Below, piece by piece: positions 26,083 to 35,251 of a stretch of 64,000 nt of DNA (positions are counted from its first letter, which is position 1; each line of letters starts with the position of its first letter). The DNA is from Candidatus Poribacteria bacterium. Lineage in GTDB: Bacteria; Poribacteria; WGA-4E; WGA-3G. Below the pieces are notes generated by a model. That model was not told the DNA's origin. It searched no databases and was given only the letters and a program-made list of their open reading frames with translations. Made by a program: the position numbers and the translations under genes. The stretch spans positions 18,390-82,389 of the forward strand of contig JAPPNJ010000090.1 of the NCBI GenBank assembly GCA_028818705.1. Direction: 5' to 3'.

Positions 26083-26871
26083 TTGCAAACCGAGCATTCC
26101 CTTAAGATAGAAATATGCTTCTTCGGTATAACGAGGTAGGTTTTCTGGGTCTTCGACTTCTAATTCTAAGGTCAAGTCGCCTTGGTAGTCCACCGCTTGG
26201 AGTGCCTCAATAATCTGCTTGAGATTGAGATCACCACGTCCAATGCCGACAGAGACAGTACCGAGATGGTCTTTGAGGTGTACCGCATATAGACGCGAGG
26301 CAAATTGACGAATTGCGGCGAGCGTATCAACGCCGGACGAGTGGAAATGCCCCGTATCTATACAAACACCGACCCGTTCGTCTGGAATCGCATCTAAAAT
26401 GGTTTGGAAATCTGAGGCTTGTTCAAGGACATTCCCGTGGTGTGGTTCGAGCGTTAACTTGATTTGACTTTCCGGAGGTATGCGCTGCAGTACCTCGCGA
26501 ACACAGGCAATCACTCTATCCAATGCCCCAGGGTCCGTCCTACGTTGCGCACCACTTGTCGTTAGATGTGTTGCGCCAAGTCCTTCGGCGATTTCAACGC
26601 ATCTGGCAATTGCGCCTGCGCGTGCGTCAACATCTGCATTGTCTTGTCCTCCCCAACCGGGTGGATAGAGTCCAGCACACTTCATACCAGAGGCGTCAAT
26701 CTTCGCCTTCATACCGCTTATGTCAAATGTGTGTGCGGCATCCACACTCCAGATGAGCGGTCCGTGAATTTCCATGCGTTGATAGCCGATTTGTGGGGCG
26801 TATTCCAAAGTTGCGGCTACCTCGTCTTCAGCGTAGCCTCGGTAACAGATAGAAGCACAGATAATATCCAT
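26077..26871 (-). CDS. Sugar phosphate isomerase/epimerase-like TIM barrel
   Basis: A 264-residue xylose-isomerase-like TIM barrel. Metal-site segments are visible: MEIHGPL (residue ~33), LTLEPHHGN (~139-147), GVCIDTGHFHSSG (~168-180), YAVHLKDHLG and LTLELEVED near the C-terminus. This conserved Glu-Asp-His-Glu pattern indicates a functional metal-dependent isomerase or epimerase; the sugar is unknown. It overlaps the PhyH gene tail to tail by six bases. Confidence 0.85.
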   Translation of the reverse strand: MDIICASICYRGYAEDEVAATLEYAPQIGYQRMEIHGPLIWSVDAAHTFDISGMKAKIDASGMKCAGLYPPGWGGQDNADVDARAGAIARCVEIAEGLGATHLTTSGAQRRTDPGALDRVIACVREVLQRIPPESQIKLTLEPHHGNVLEQASDFQTILDAIPDERVGVCIDTGHFHSSGVDTLAAIRQFASRLYAVHLKDHLGTVSVGIGRGDLNLKQIIEALQAVDYQGDLTLELEVEDPENLPRYTEEAYFYLKGMLGLQL

Positions 26872-26884
26872 ACAGACTCCTTAT

Positions 26885-26945
26885 TCTTTCGTTATCAGTA
26901 CGGGTTGCTTCGCAACCCTTTCAGTTATCAATTATCAGTAACTCG
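26885..26945. repeat. GTTATCAGT-type palindromic repeat with hairpin
   Basis: GTTATCAGTACGGGTTGCTT followed by CGCAACCC forms the hairpin GGGTTG-CTTCG-CAACCC, flanked by TTATCAGT-like repeats; CTTAACTGATGACTGACGAC follows at 26980. The same word family occurs at 46053-46137. Confidence 0.5.
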
Positions 26946-27035
26946 TTTGTGTCAGTAAAAATGTTTTCACGTACCAGATGCTTAACTGATGACTGACGAC
27001 TATAATTAATCAGCAAACTTGGAGCGTAGTAAAAA

Positions 27036-27446
27036 ATGATTCAGCAAATCGAAATAACCTTACCCGAATATCGGCGCGGCTTCCATCTCGTCACAGATGA
27101 AATTATGAAATCGCTCGGTGAACTGCCAAAAGCGGGCATCCTACATCTTTTTATTAAGCATACTTCAGCAGGATTGACCATCAACGAGAACGAAGATCCG
27201 GACGTACGCGAAGATTTTGCGAACAGTTTTGACCGACTCGTCAAGGAGCGCGAGCCGTTCTATCGACACACAATAGAAGGAGACGACGATATGCCAGCGC
27301 ATATCAAAGCGTCGCTCGTGGGTTTTACCGTTTCCGTTCCGATTACCGACCATAGCCTCAATTTAGGCGTGTGGCAGGGCATTTATCTATGCGAATTCCG
27401 AAATAGGGGTGGAAGGCGGAACCTCACAGCGACGCTCTATTCTTAG
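27036..27446 (+). CDS. YjbQ/UPF0047 family protein
   Basis: A 136-residue member of the YjbQ/UPF0047 family, of normal length. Motifs are FIKHTSAGLTINENEDPDVR (35-54), with the conserved histidine, MPAHIKASLVG (~88-98) and GVWQGIYLCEFR near the C-terminus. YjbQ proteins have been reported to have a weak thiamine phosphate synthase activity and form trimers; the true role is uncertain. Gene stands alone with a hairpin-bearing spacer upstream and a dispersed repeat downstream. Confidence 0.92.
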   Translation: MIQQIEITLPEYRRGFHLVTDEIMKSLGELPKAGILHLFIKHTSAGLTINENEDPDVREDFANSFDRLVKEREPFYRHTIEGDDDMPAHIKASLVGFTVSVPITDHSLNLGVWQGIYLCEFRNRGGRRNLTATLYS

Positions 27447-27510
27447 AAAAGCACACCCAACCATAATAGATTCTACAACTATCAATACACAACATACTGG
27501 TGCAGAGGGA

Positions 27511-27540
27511 CCGGCGAGGTTGGAAACCTCGCCTACCGCG
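27511..27540. repeat. Short dispersed repeat, clean palindromic copy
   Basis: CGGCGAGGTTGGAAACCTCG followed by CCTACCGCG. GCGAGGTT and AACCTCGC are perfect 8-base arms around GGA (27514-27532). Confidence 0.7.
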
Positions 27541-27600
27541 TGGGGACCATTGCGTTTCCAGTTCATCGAACAGTCTATTTATTCTTATAATTCACTATAA

Positions 27601-28947
27601 TTATACCCACGACGACTTCAACTCATGTACCTTCAGCGATGCCAACCTCGCCGTGCCGCCATCGGCATAAATTCCGATGTCTGCCTTACTGAGATCTGGC
27701 AGGAAATAGGAGGTCATTGAGAGTTCACCGGCGTTGCCGAACGCCTCAATAGAGATACGATCGACCAAAATTTGCAAACTGATTTTTCCATATTTTGGTG
27801 CAAGCGGACCGCTTCTTTCAAGGAATGTGAGCTGCTGTTCTGCGACGTCGTAACGGATGTCCTGTCCACGAATGTTGAACCCGACAGCTGCAGCGTCATC
27901 CAATGCTATTTCAGCTCGGATATCGAACAGTTCACCTGTCAATCCAGCAAGTAGATTCTCGCCGGGTTTCAGCGGGAGGTCGCTCCACGCGTGTGTATAG
28001 GTGTGGATATTTTCAATCTCTGCTACCGGCTCGCGATGTAGACGGATTCCCTCTGAAGTCGTCCGAAGGGTTAGTTCACAAGGGAAGCTCATCTGCTGAT
28101 TAAAGGGCATATCGGGAGGTTTACTGCCGCTCATCCAAGCAATTTGGATGCGTCTTCCATCGGATTCGGGGACATCGCTCCACGTTTGTGCTGCATAAAA
28201 GTTGGCACCCTGATCTGAACGATGTGCGTCTCCCTCCGGCGTAAAGGTTGTCCCATCAAAACTACCGACGTAATACTTTCCGGCGGCACCCCAGAAAACC
28301 CATTTGGTATTATCGGGATTACCGTCAACAGGAAGCTCGAAGATATCGGGACACTCCGTATCGGGGATTTGGAGGTCGGACAGTCGGGTCCATTCCTTAA
28401 GGTTTGTCGAACCGAACAGGGCATAGTCATTTTGGTCGAGGTAGAGTGCCATCACCCATTTTTGTGTAGATTCATGCCAGATGACCTTCGGGTCGCGGTT
28501 GCTGCCGACGATATGCTCAATGACAGGATTGCCTTCATATTTTGTCCAACTTTGCCCTCGGTCGTTGCTGTAGGCGATGCTTTGGGTAAATGGGACTTCT
28601 TTCGGTGCGTGGCTGCCAGCGGATGTATAGAAATTGACGAGGACTGACTCGTCGCCAGTTTGGAAACCACCGGTATTGTTCCAATCTACGACCCCAGAGC
28701 CGGAGAAGATTGTGCCGAGTTCATCAGGATGAAGGGCGTGTGGGAGCTGCTTCCAGTGGACGAGGTCTCGACTGATAGCATGACCCCATGTCATGTTGCC
28801 CCAATCGATGCCGAATGGATTGTGCTGGAAAAAGAGATGATATTCGCCTTTATAGTAAATTAAACCGTTCGGATCATTGGTCCAGTTGGTTTTCGGTGTG
28901 AAATGGAACTGCGGACGATATGTTTCCTTATAAGCTGTTTGGATCAT
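27601..28947 (-). CDS. Glycoside hydrolase family 32 (beta-fructosidase)
   Basis: A 448-residue GH32 enzyme that would hydrolyse sucrose or fructans. The five-blade propeller carries the nucleophile Asp25 in WTNDPNG, Asp152 of the RDP motif (GSNRDPKVIW) and acid/base Glu198 in TECPDIF. The C-terminal beta-sandwich (~300-448) is present. No signal peptide is visible, so it is probably cytoplasmic, acting on imported sugar. No sucrose transporter or fructokinase is adjacent. A probable promoter lies at 29013-29040. Confidence 0.93.
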   Translation of the reverse strand: MIQTAYKETYRPQFHFTPKTNWTNDPNGLIYYKGEYHLFFQHNPFGIDWGNMTWGHAISRDLVHWKQLPHALHPDELGTIFSGSGVVDWNNTGGFQTGDESVLVNFYTSAGSHAPKEVPFTQSIAYSNDRGQSWTKYEGNPVIEHIVGSNRDPKVIWHESTQKWVMALYLDQNDYALFGSTNLKEWTRLSDLQIPDTECPDIFELPVDGNPDNTKWVFWGAAGKYYVGSFDGTTFTPEGDAHRSDQGANFYAAQTWSDVPESDGRRIQIAWMSGSKPPDMPFNQQMSFPCELTLRTTSEGIRLHREPVAEIENIHTYTHAWSDLPLKPGENLLAGLTGELFDIRAEIALDDAAAVGFNIRGQDIRYDVAEQQLTFLERSGPLAPKYGKISLQILVDRISIEAFGNAGELSMTSYFLPDLSKADIGIYADGGTARLASLKVHELKSSWV

Positions 28948-29012
28948 TAACGATTTCCTTTCCCTTTCAAGAGTTGCAAGGAGCGATTCACTATTTCTTT
29001 CTTTTGTATACT

Positions 29013-29040
29013 ATTCTATACAGATACCTTATTTTGTCAA
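29013..29040 (-). promoter_or_regulatory. Sigma-70-type promoter of GH32 gene
   Basis: On the minus strand TTGACA, 16-base spacer, TAGAAT; it lies 66 bases upstream of the GH32 start. Confidence 0.5.
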
Positions 29041-29064
29041 GTTTGGAGAGAAAGACCGGTGCAG

Positions 29065-29107
29065 AATGTAAAGCTAAGACAAGTTATGCTTTCGTAGCAT
29101 AACTTGG
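29065..29107 (+). repeat. Modular palindromic element, minimal variant
   Basis: Shares the left flank AATGTAAAGCTAAGACAA with the long copies, but the body is one hairpin: CAAGTTATGCT pairs with AGCATAACTTG over eleven bases with a five-base loop. Confidence 0.65.
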
Positions 29108-29138
29108 AAACAGCACCTAACCAATATTCGGAGATGAT

Positions 29139-29891
29139 TTGGTGAAAACAACACGGAAAATTGTTGCAATCGGCGGTGGAGAGCTTAGAACGCTGGAAAC
29201 TACCGAAATCGACAAACGCATTATTGCGTTAACCGGCAAAAGACGACCTACGGCACTTTTTATTCCGACTGCCAGTGGCGATGCTGCTGGATATGTAGAA
29301 ACCTTTGAGGCGTGTTATGGCAAGGAATTCGGGTGTCAAACGCGCACTCTTAACTTGATTCAAAGTCCACCCGCGTTTGAACAGATGGCAGCGTTGGTTT
29401 TGGACTCAGACCTAATTTATGTCGGTGGTGGAAATACCTACAGGATGATGAAAATATGGCGGCGGTTGGGATTGGATAGTGTCTTAGCGGAGGCTGCATC
29501 CCGTGGCATCGTTCTGTCTGGTCTCAGCGCAGGTGCGATTTGCTGGTTCAAATACGGGCACAGTGATTCCCGCTCCTTCTCCAACAACGTAGAATGGAGC
29601 TATATTCGGGTCAGTGGGTTAGGACTTATCAACGCTGTATATTGTCCTCACTACCACAGTGAGAACCGGGAAGACGCCTTTTCGCAGATGATTGCAAAAC
29701 GGGGTGGTATCGGGATTGCCTGTGACAACAATGCAGCGATTGAGATTGTTGGAGATTATTATCGCGTGCTTACCTCTACCCCGGACGCAAAAGCATACAA
29801 ACTCTTCAAACGCAAGGGATGTGTGGTTGTAGTGGAATTGCTCCAAGACAGCGAGTATACCCCTTTAACCAATCTCTTGAGACGAAAATAA
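29139..29891 (+). CDS. Peptidase S51 family (dipeptidase E/cyanophycinase-like)
   Basis: A 250-residue protein of the S51 fold, related to class I glutamine amidotransferases. The nucleophile Ser130 is in LSGLSAGAICW, preceded by the YVGGGNT motif (~94-100); YCPHYHSE near residue 170 supplies the histidine. Such enzymes cleave Asp-X dipeptides; no cyanophycin genes are present, so a PepE-like role is more likely. Start is TTG at 29139 or GTG at 29142 behind GGAG. It stands alone. Confidence 0.88.
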   Translation: MVKTTRKIVAIGGGELRTLETTEIDKRIIALTGKRRPTALFIPTASGDAAGYVETFEACYGKEFGCQTRTLNLIQSPPAFEQMAALVLDSDLIYVGGGNTYRMMKIWRRLGLDSVLAEAASRGIVLSGLSAGAICWFKYGHSDSRSFSNNVEWSYIRVSGLGLINAVYCPHYHSENREDAFSQMIAKRGGIGIACDNNAAIEIVGDYYRVLTSTPDAKAYKLFKRKGCVVVVELLQDSEYTPLTNLLRRK

Positions 29892-30109
29892 TATCAGATT
29901 TCTTTTGAGTTGTAAGGGCGAATTTCCGTATCTATCTTATATCTGACGATAAAGCCTGTGAGTCAGTACATGAATTCACGTGTCAGATTACGGAGAACAT
30001 CTACAAAGATCCTCTCTGTTTCCTTTTCGCCTTTTTTGTATGTGAAGCTGGCGTTGATCACAACCTCAATTTCATCGCTCGACTTGAAGAGTTCATTATA
30101 CTTAAAGTT

Positions 30110-30955
30110 TCAATCAAAAAAATATGGAGACGCACTGGGATCCAAAGGTTTGGCAACTTCAAACTTGCCGGTCATCGATTTACGCGTCAAGACGATAATC
30201 CCATAAGAACTGTGTGTGCCTTGTGTTACCCAATACGCTTCATCCACCAAGACATCTTCAATACCGTCATTGTTAAAGTCGGCACGCACGATTTCCTGCA
30301 ATGATTGCACCAGACCCGCGTCCGCTATCTCCAAAACATGTTCAGTTTTTTTTCTGACCACCAGCTCCCCAGTCTCTATCTTTTGCTGATACGTCGTTTG
30401 TAAATCTTTTGCGAACTCTTGACGGCTTTTGTACTCGCCAATATGCGGAAACAGCGAAAATGGGAGCAACTCTACATTCACAATGCCAACTTCGGCGTCT
30501 GTGATAAAACTTTCTTCGGGAACAGACGCTATTTCAAGTGCCTTTAACAAGGCGCAAGGATACTTGAAAAATGATGAAAGTTTTCTCTCCATATTATTCG
30601 CTGGTAAATAGCCGCGTTTCAGTGCAGCATCATATCCCCGACACGTCCGCACTTCAATCTCGTCGCCCTTTTTTTTCCAGAGTCTGACACTCTCAATACC
30701 CTCATTCTCGCCAAAACTTACAGGCAGATCCCGAAGTCCTTCAATCTCAGACTTAGCAATAGATTTCACTTCCGTCCCATCCGCAAACTTTATGCTCTCC
30801 CTGAGGTGAAAGATAACTTCAGAATCCCGCGGCGCTTTCTCAACCGATGATGATTCTTGGGCTTCAACAAATTGATAACAAAAAATAAAAAGCAGTAGAC
30901 ACAGGATGCTACAAAAAAGGTTCATTCGGCTACTTATTTTCGAGGGGGATATCAT
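30110..30955 (-). CDS. Exported protein with FG-GAP-like C-terminal segment
   Basis: A ~281-residue exported protein of unknown function. After a short charged start it has a hydrophobic signal segment (LFCSILCLLLFIFCYQFVEA). The C-terminal part includes VRADFNNDGIEDVLVDEAYW, a calcium-binding-like D-x-N-x-D-G-x-x-D loop as in FG-GAP/VCBS repeats. I choose the ATG at 30955, six bases after GGAG; an ATG at 30958 and a GTG at 30973 are alternatives. Nothing nearby clarifies its role. Confidence 0.65.
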   Translation of the reverse strand: MISPSKISSRMNLFCSILCLLLFIFCYQFVEAQESSSVEKAPRDSEVIFHLRESIKFADGTEVKSIAKSEIEGLRDLPVSFGENEGIESVRLWKKKGDEIEVRTCRGYDAALKRGYLPANNMERKLSSFFKYPCALLKALEIASVPEESFITDAEVGIVNVELLPFSLFPHIGEYKSRQEFAKDLQTTYQQKIETGELVVRKKTEHVLEIADAGLVQSLQEIVRADFNNDGIEDVLVDEAYWVTQGTHSSYGIIVLTRKSMTGKFEVAKPLDPSASPYFFD

Positions 30956-31265
30956 CATTAACTCCTTTTTCACTCGGGGTGTCCTTCATACAATCTGAAC
31001 ACGGCGTCCACCAGATAAACTCATGATTATAATCAGGAACCGTTGGGAAATATGGGGCGGGACGCAACTTATTGTAAAGTTTTGGATCAAAGATAACAAA
31101 GCCAAATCTGAAATACTCATATTTATATCTTGTCAGCGGTTTCGTCCAATTTCGTTTTACGCAGCAGACGTATTCTACGGTGCCCAAAACGCGCTGGATC
31201 AGGATGGCATTAGAATTCCTTTCCTTGAATCTGTAAATTATACACGACACTCTGATGAAATTCAA
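30930..31265 (-). CDS. Possible small hypothetical protein
   Basis: A 111-codon frame with a TTG start, overlapping the start of the exported-protein gene. The second half (FDPKLYNKLRPAPYFPTVPD, then WWTPCSDCMKD) looks protein-like, with a CxxC pair, but there is no ribosome site and the first third is unconvincing. It may be the tail of a decayed gene. A competing plus-strand frame over 31023-31295 looks less likely. Confidence 0.25.
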   Translation of the reverse strand: MNFIRVSCIIYRFKERNSNAILIQRVLGTVEYVCCVKRNWTKPLTRYKYEYFRFGFVIFDPKLYNKLRPAPYFPTVPDYNHEFIWWTPCSDCMKDTPSEKGVNDDIPLENK

Positions 31266-31477
31266 GTTTCTCTTTGTATGAATTCCTTCACATGAGGTTG
31301 CAATAAAAAGTTCTCTTTATGTATAGGCATGCTGGTATTTATGAGATCGGCTCTAAGTTTGCTAATCTTTGCAGAATTAGGCAACCGTTTTGTCCTTTAC
31401 CCGCGTCACTATACATTAATACGATATTTGTGGAACAAATTTCAAAAAATGCCATAGATTTTATAGGAGAACAAAAC
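30974..31477. other. Mostly non-coding spacer, 504 bases
   Basis: Apart from the doubtful minus-strand frame, the region holds the ECF-type promoter element at 31381-31409 for the LamG gene. No RNA gene was recognised. Confidence 0.5.
31381..31409 (+). promoter_or_regulatory. ECF-type promoter element, copy A (LamG gene)
   Basis: GCAACC (31381-31386), 17-base spacer starting GTTTTG, CGTCAC (31404-31409) then TATA. The ATG is 69 bases downstream. The surrounding ~50 bases match copy B almost base for base. Confidence 0.7.
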
Positions 31478-32296
31478 ATGTTACGAGTGTTTGTTAGGGT
31501 CACTTTGGTGAGTGTTATTCTACTATTGGTAGTGCCTTCCGTTAATGCGGGACTGGATGAGGGACTCGTCTTTTATCTAACTTTTGATAACGTGAAGGAC
31601 CAGACGATTAATGATGAGTCCGGGAATGGTCTTGACGCAGAGATAGTTGAGAATGCTGAGGTTGTCAAAGGTAAATATGGAGATGCGATCCATATTACGG
31701 ATCGCGGAGGGGACTGCGTCAATATTCCTGCTCAGGAGAAACTGAAAGTTGTCGGTGAAATTACGATGACACTCTGGGTTTATTATCAAAGAACATGGAG
31801 AGGTCAGAGAATGGGTTGGATCGATAAAGACTGCCATACGGCGGGTTGGGATATCTGTTACGGTATTGCCAGTGCTGATAACGGTAGTGGACCAACAGCC
31901 ATATTGCTTTTAGGTTCTCGAGATAAACAAGGGAAAGTGAAGCGTCATGATTTCATCAGTCCACATGAAATGGACGAGAAGAAATGGCATCATGTTGCCG
32001 GAAGTTACGATGGCGAAACGATGAAAATTTATATAGATGGTAAAGTCATAGGAGAAGAGAAGAAGAAATTCGATTTCGTTGGCAACAATGACTCAGACGT
32101 TCGGATCGGATGTTTAAAAGATAAACCACATGTTACATTCGTCAACGGCTCTATTGACGAAGCTGCAGTCTGGCGGCGGGCACTGAGTGATGACGAAATC
32201 AAACAAGCAATGTTGGGAAACTTTCTCGCGGTTTCACCGAGTGATAAAGTGACGACGACTTGGGCAGATACGAAAATGAGAGCGATTGCTCCTTAG
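31478..32296 (+). CDS. Exported LamG-domain protein with shared C-terminal tail
   Basis: A 272-residue exported protein. Signal peptide residues ~1-24 (LVSVILLLVVPSVNA), then one LamG domain (FYLTFDNVKDQTINDESGNG through ~245), containing KKWHHVAGSYDGETMKIYID and IDEAAVWRRALSDDEIKQAM, both hallmark LamG segments. It ends in LAVSPSDKVTTTWADTKM plus a few residues, the tail shared with three other exported proteins here. AGGAGA lies eight bases before the ATG at 31478. It has its own ECF-type promoter and is followed by a second promoter copy and the TolB-like gene. Confidence 0.88.
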   Translation: MLRVFVRVTLVSVILLLVVPSVNAGLDEGLVFYLTFDNVKDQTINDESGNGLDAEIVENAEVVKGKYGDAIHITDRGGDCVNIPAQEKLKVVGEITMTLWVYYQRTWRGQRMGWIDKDCHTAGWDICYGIASADNGSGPTAILLLGSRDKQGKVKRHDFISPHEMDEKKWHHVAGSYDGETMKIYIDGKVIGEEKKKFDFVGNNDSDVRIGCLKDKPHVTFVNGSIDEAAVWRRALSDDEIKQAMLGNFLAVSPSDKVTTTWADTKMRAIAP

Positions 32297-32319
32297 TATG
32301 TGCGCTTTTGCAGAATTAG

Positions 32320-32348
32320 GCAACCGTTCTGCTTCTTAACCGCGTCAC
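32320..32348 (+). promoter_or_regulatory. ECF-type promoter element, copy B (TolB-like gene)
   Basis: GCAACC (32320-32325), 17-base spacer starting GTTCTG, CGTCAC (32343-32348) then TATA. It sits in the short gap after the LamG gene, 60 bases before the next ATG. Confidence 0.7.
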
Positions 32349-32407
32349 TATATATTGATACAAGTAAACATCAAAACTTATCACACATCTATAGGGGAAA
32401 AGCAGTT

Positions 32408-33427
32408 ATGAAAGATTGTACGAAGTTTATTATATTCAGCTACACCCTTAGCGCGCTATTTGTGTTCAGCGGAACTTCCGCGGTGTGGGCACAAGCCTCA
32501 GGCACATCGGAAATCGCGTTTACATCAAAATGGGATGGCAACGCCGAAATCTACAGCATGAACGCCGATGGGAGTGATCAAGTTAATTTGACTATGCATC
32601 GGGCAGAAGATTACGATCCGGCCTGGTCGCCAGATGGAAAGCAGATACTTTTCAGTTCCAATCGCGGGAAAGGAGTCTTTGATTTATACGTGATGGATGC
32701 AGACGGTGCAAATGTCCAGAAGGTGTTTACAAACAGCAAATATAGAAGGTACCCCGACTGGTCGCCTGACGGCAAAAAGATTGTTTATGCACAAGGAGAC
32801 CCGCGACTGGCAAAGTTATTATTCGGATTCCGATTCGTGCCATCAACCCAACTTACACTTTATACTGCTACAATAAATGGGGGATCCGTTGAGAAATTGA
32901 CAGACGGTTCTAATCCAAGTTGGTCCCCTGATGGCCGGGCGATAGCCTTTGAAGTGCGCGGTCGCCAAGGTCTACCCTTAGGAATTTTCGACCTGCAGGC
33001 ACGCACCAAAAAGACACTTCTCTCAAGGGAGATGCCGCGGATAATTGAACCGAGCTGGTCCCCAGGTGGTGACAAAATCGCCTTTGCCGAAATCGATGGG
33101 GGTTTTAATGCACAAGGCTTTCTTTCGGTTCAGAGATCGACAATCTATGTTGCGAAGGGTGATGGCACAAGTCTTCATCAGATTACCAAAAATGAAGAAA
33201 AATTCGCCTCTAATCCCACATGGTCTCCAGAGGGCAACGAAATCATTTACAGCAATGCCAGTGGTCGTCACCAACTCTACAAAACAGATGTGAAAGGTGG
33301 CAACACAATACAATTGACGCACGAGGGAAGTAATCATTGGCCGGATTGGTTTAATCCAACGACCTTAAGCGTTTCGCCTTCGGTGAAATCGTTAACCACG
33401 ATGTGGGGAAAATTAAAGCAGAATTAA
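32408..33427 (+). CDS. Exported TolB-like WD40/PD40 beta-propeller with shared tail
   Basis: A 339-residue exported beta-propeller. Signal peptide residues ~1-31 (ending AVWAQA). Five to six PD40 repeats follow, with the hallmark YDPAWSPDGKQILFSSNR, YPDWSPDGKKIVYAQ, NPSWSPDGRAIAFE, EPSWSPGGDKIAFAE and NPTWSPEGNEIIYSN. It lacks the TolB N-terminal domain, so it is a TolB-like propeller and not TolB itself. The end, LSVSPSVKSLTTMWGKLKQN, is the same tail as in the LamG proteins although the fold is different. The first selenoprotein gene starts 12 bases after its stop. Confidence 0.87.
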   Translation: MKDCTKFIIFSYTLSALFVFSGTSAVWAQASGTSEIAFTSKWDGNAEIYSMNADGSDQVNLTMHRAEDYDPAWSPDGKQILFSSNRGKGVFDLYVMDADGANVQKVFTNSKYRRYPDWSPDGKKIVYAQGDPRLAKLLFGFRFVPSTQLTLYTATINGGSVEKLTDGSNPSWSPDGRAIAFEVRGRQGLPLGIFDLQARTKKTLLSREMPRIIEPSWSPGGDKIAFAEIDGGFNAQGFLSVQRSTIYVAKGDGTSLHQITKNEEKFASNPTWSPEGNEIIYSNASGRHQLYKTDVKGGNTIQLTHEGSNHWPDWFNPTTLSVSPSVKSLTTMWGKLKQN

Positions 33428-33439
33428 AGGAGACCGAAA

Positions 33440-35098
33440 ATGAAAACTTTAACTATTGGGTTTCTCATCTTTGTAATGATGAGTGCCCAACTGAACGCTG
33501 ACAACCATTCAGTGACTCATAACAAAATTACACTCAGCCTTGACAGCACATCAGACGTGTTGCTCAAAGGCTTCATTGCTCCCATTGAATATACACAATA
33601 CAACTTCCATGTGGAGTGGGATGCGTTGGCGAACTTCACAGTGGCTGAACCTAAGAAGCAGTATTCTGCATCGATTTTTCGTGCTTTTTTGCCAGACAAA
33701 GCGGTTGCGGTTGGCGATCTCTGGCAAGTCGAAGAGGAAGGTGCGTTAGCACTGTTGAGGCAGCTTAACCCGAATCCGAGGTTTAATCTGGATATCAATA
33801 ATGGAGATTCTTATGGCTTATGGGCATGTCTACGCGCTTACAATGATGCGTTTGCTGAAATTGTGTTCCGCATCCATGCTGAATTTGTTCTAAATGATGG
33901 TCGGTTTACTCCGTCTCAGTTTAAAGGACATCTTGTTATTGATCGGATTAGCGAGAAAGTTGCCTCCTTCAAAATGTACGTCCCTGAAGGTATAGTGAAT
34001 TTTGATGTTGGACGAGACAGTACCAGAAAGATAGACATCGGTTTCTGTCCGCAAATAGAACTCCATACTGAGACACAGGCAGTTTTATCGGACACTGACG
34101 TTGTGGCATCCATCACGCAAGAAGAAGCTGAACGCAAGATGATATTACGTTTTTACAAATCGCAGCAAATCAACTGGGTGTCGTTAGAAGAGGCGTTGGA
34201 AATGATGCAGGCACAACAGAAACCCGTTCATGCGATTTCGATAGATGGTCCGCTTGCCGATGAGTCGTGCTGAGGGAGCGGCAAAAGCCTGAGGGCAGTT
34301 GTCCTCTCTGACGACCAAAATATTGAATTCTTGAACGAAAATTTTATCAATACATGGGTACCGAATTCCGAATTAGGGCGGGTCCCAAGTTTATTGGAAC
34401 CGATCGCCAAGAGACGCGAGCGTGAAGGTAAAACCTTTGACACAAGCCATGCTTTAGCACAAGCAATCATGAAAGGGTGGAAGAAAGGTTCTCCGGCAGA
34501 CTCTTTGGTAATCTCACCGGAATTTGAACTGATGGGTAGACAACCCGTTAATGAATTGCTTTTCAGTAGAAACACATCAGCGCGTTATCTGATGTTCCTT
34601 CAGGAATCTTTAACAGGGAAACTGCCCGGATTGGTTGATGATACCTCAAGACCAGAACCTATCAACTCGGATCCTGTATTAAGGAACTTGTATGTCGTGC
34701 TCAATAATACCCGCTCTTCACAGGAAGTACTCGGTGTCTTTCAGACGCCAGAAGGAGGGCATCAGGATTATACCGTTGTTAATATTGATGCAACAGCGTT
34801 TGAAAATGGCGGGATGCTTACGATTGAGGTCTCAGTCGGGCATGCCGAGGCAGCTGGTTCGTTTGATCTGTTCGATGGTGATAGTGAACTCCCAACGAGA
34901 GGCGCGCCAGAGAACGCGCTTGCCTCAGCATGGAGTGTTTCACCGGGTGGAACACGGAAAATCACCTATATCTTCGAGCGAGGTCAACACTTTAAATTGG
35001 GTGCTACCGGTGATTGGTTCAGCAAAAAGGGGAGCACCAATGCTTTTCTGGCTAACATTTCTGTGGAATCTATGTTGGAAGAAGAGAATGGACATTAA
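33440..35098 (+). CDS. Predicted selenoprotein 1: exported thioredoxin-like protein, in-frame UGA
   Basis: Read as one 552-residue protein with Sec at residue 278. A signal peptide (~1-20) is followed by an N-terminal domain of unknown type (~21-240). A thioredoxin-like segment comes next (WVSLEEALEMMQAQQKPVHA, then ESC-Sec-GSGKSLR and IEFLNENFINTW). The last ~115 residues form a domain shared with the paralogue and with the sigma factor at 37041. The frame is open on both sides of the TGA at 34271; the downstream half has no plausible start or ribosome site. A hairpin with SECIS spacing follows the TGA. AAAGGAG precedes the ATG. It is 12 bases after the TolB-like gene. The Cys-Sec pair suggests redox catalysis in the periplasm. 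If Sec is not inserted, a 277-residue protein results. Confidence 0.8.
34291..34306 (+). promoter_or_regulatory. Predicted bacterial SECIS hairpin, selenoprotein 1
   Basis: GAGGGC-AGTT-GTCCTC: six pairs closed by a four-base loop with G at the second position. The loop starts 23 bases after the UGA at 34271-34273, within the accepted bacterial SECIS spacing. Identical in the paralogue. Confidence 0.7.
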
Positions 35099-35133
35099 AA
35101 ACGAGTTTTTTGTGATTTTTTCTACAGAATTTG

Positions 35134-35162
35134 GTAACCGTTTTGTCTGTCATCGGTATCGT
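35134..35162 (+). promoter_or_regulatory. ECF-type promoter element, copy C, degenerate
   Basis: GTAACC (35134-35139), 17-base spacer starting GTTTTG, TATCGT where CGTCAC is expected. It aligns without gaps to copy A and lies 90 bases before selenoprotein 2. Confidence 0.45.
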
Positions 35163-35251
35163 TATATATTGATTTGGGTCCTACGTGAACAGAGACTTTC
35201 TGTAGCAACCATGTCAGCGCAATGTATTCTTATTGACTGTTATAAGGAGAT

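Noticed and set aside
29958..30206. 82-codon plus-strand frame after the S51 peptidase gene
   Set aside because: No ribosome site, composition unlike a protein, and its end overlaps the opposite-strand exported-protein gene.
34331..35098. Separate gene for the second half of selenoprotein 1
   Set aside because: It would start at TTG without a ribosome site, in frame with the upstream half and without a signal peptide of its own; the paralogue shows the same split at the same UGA.
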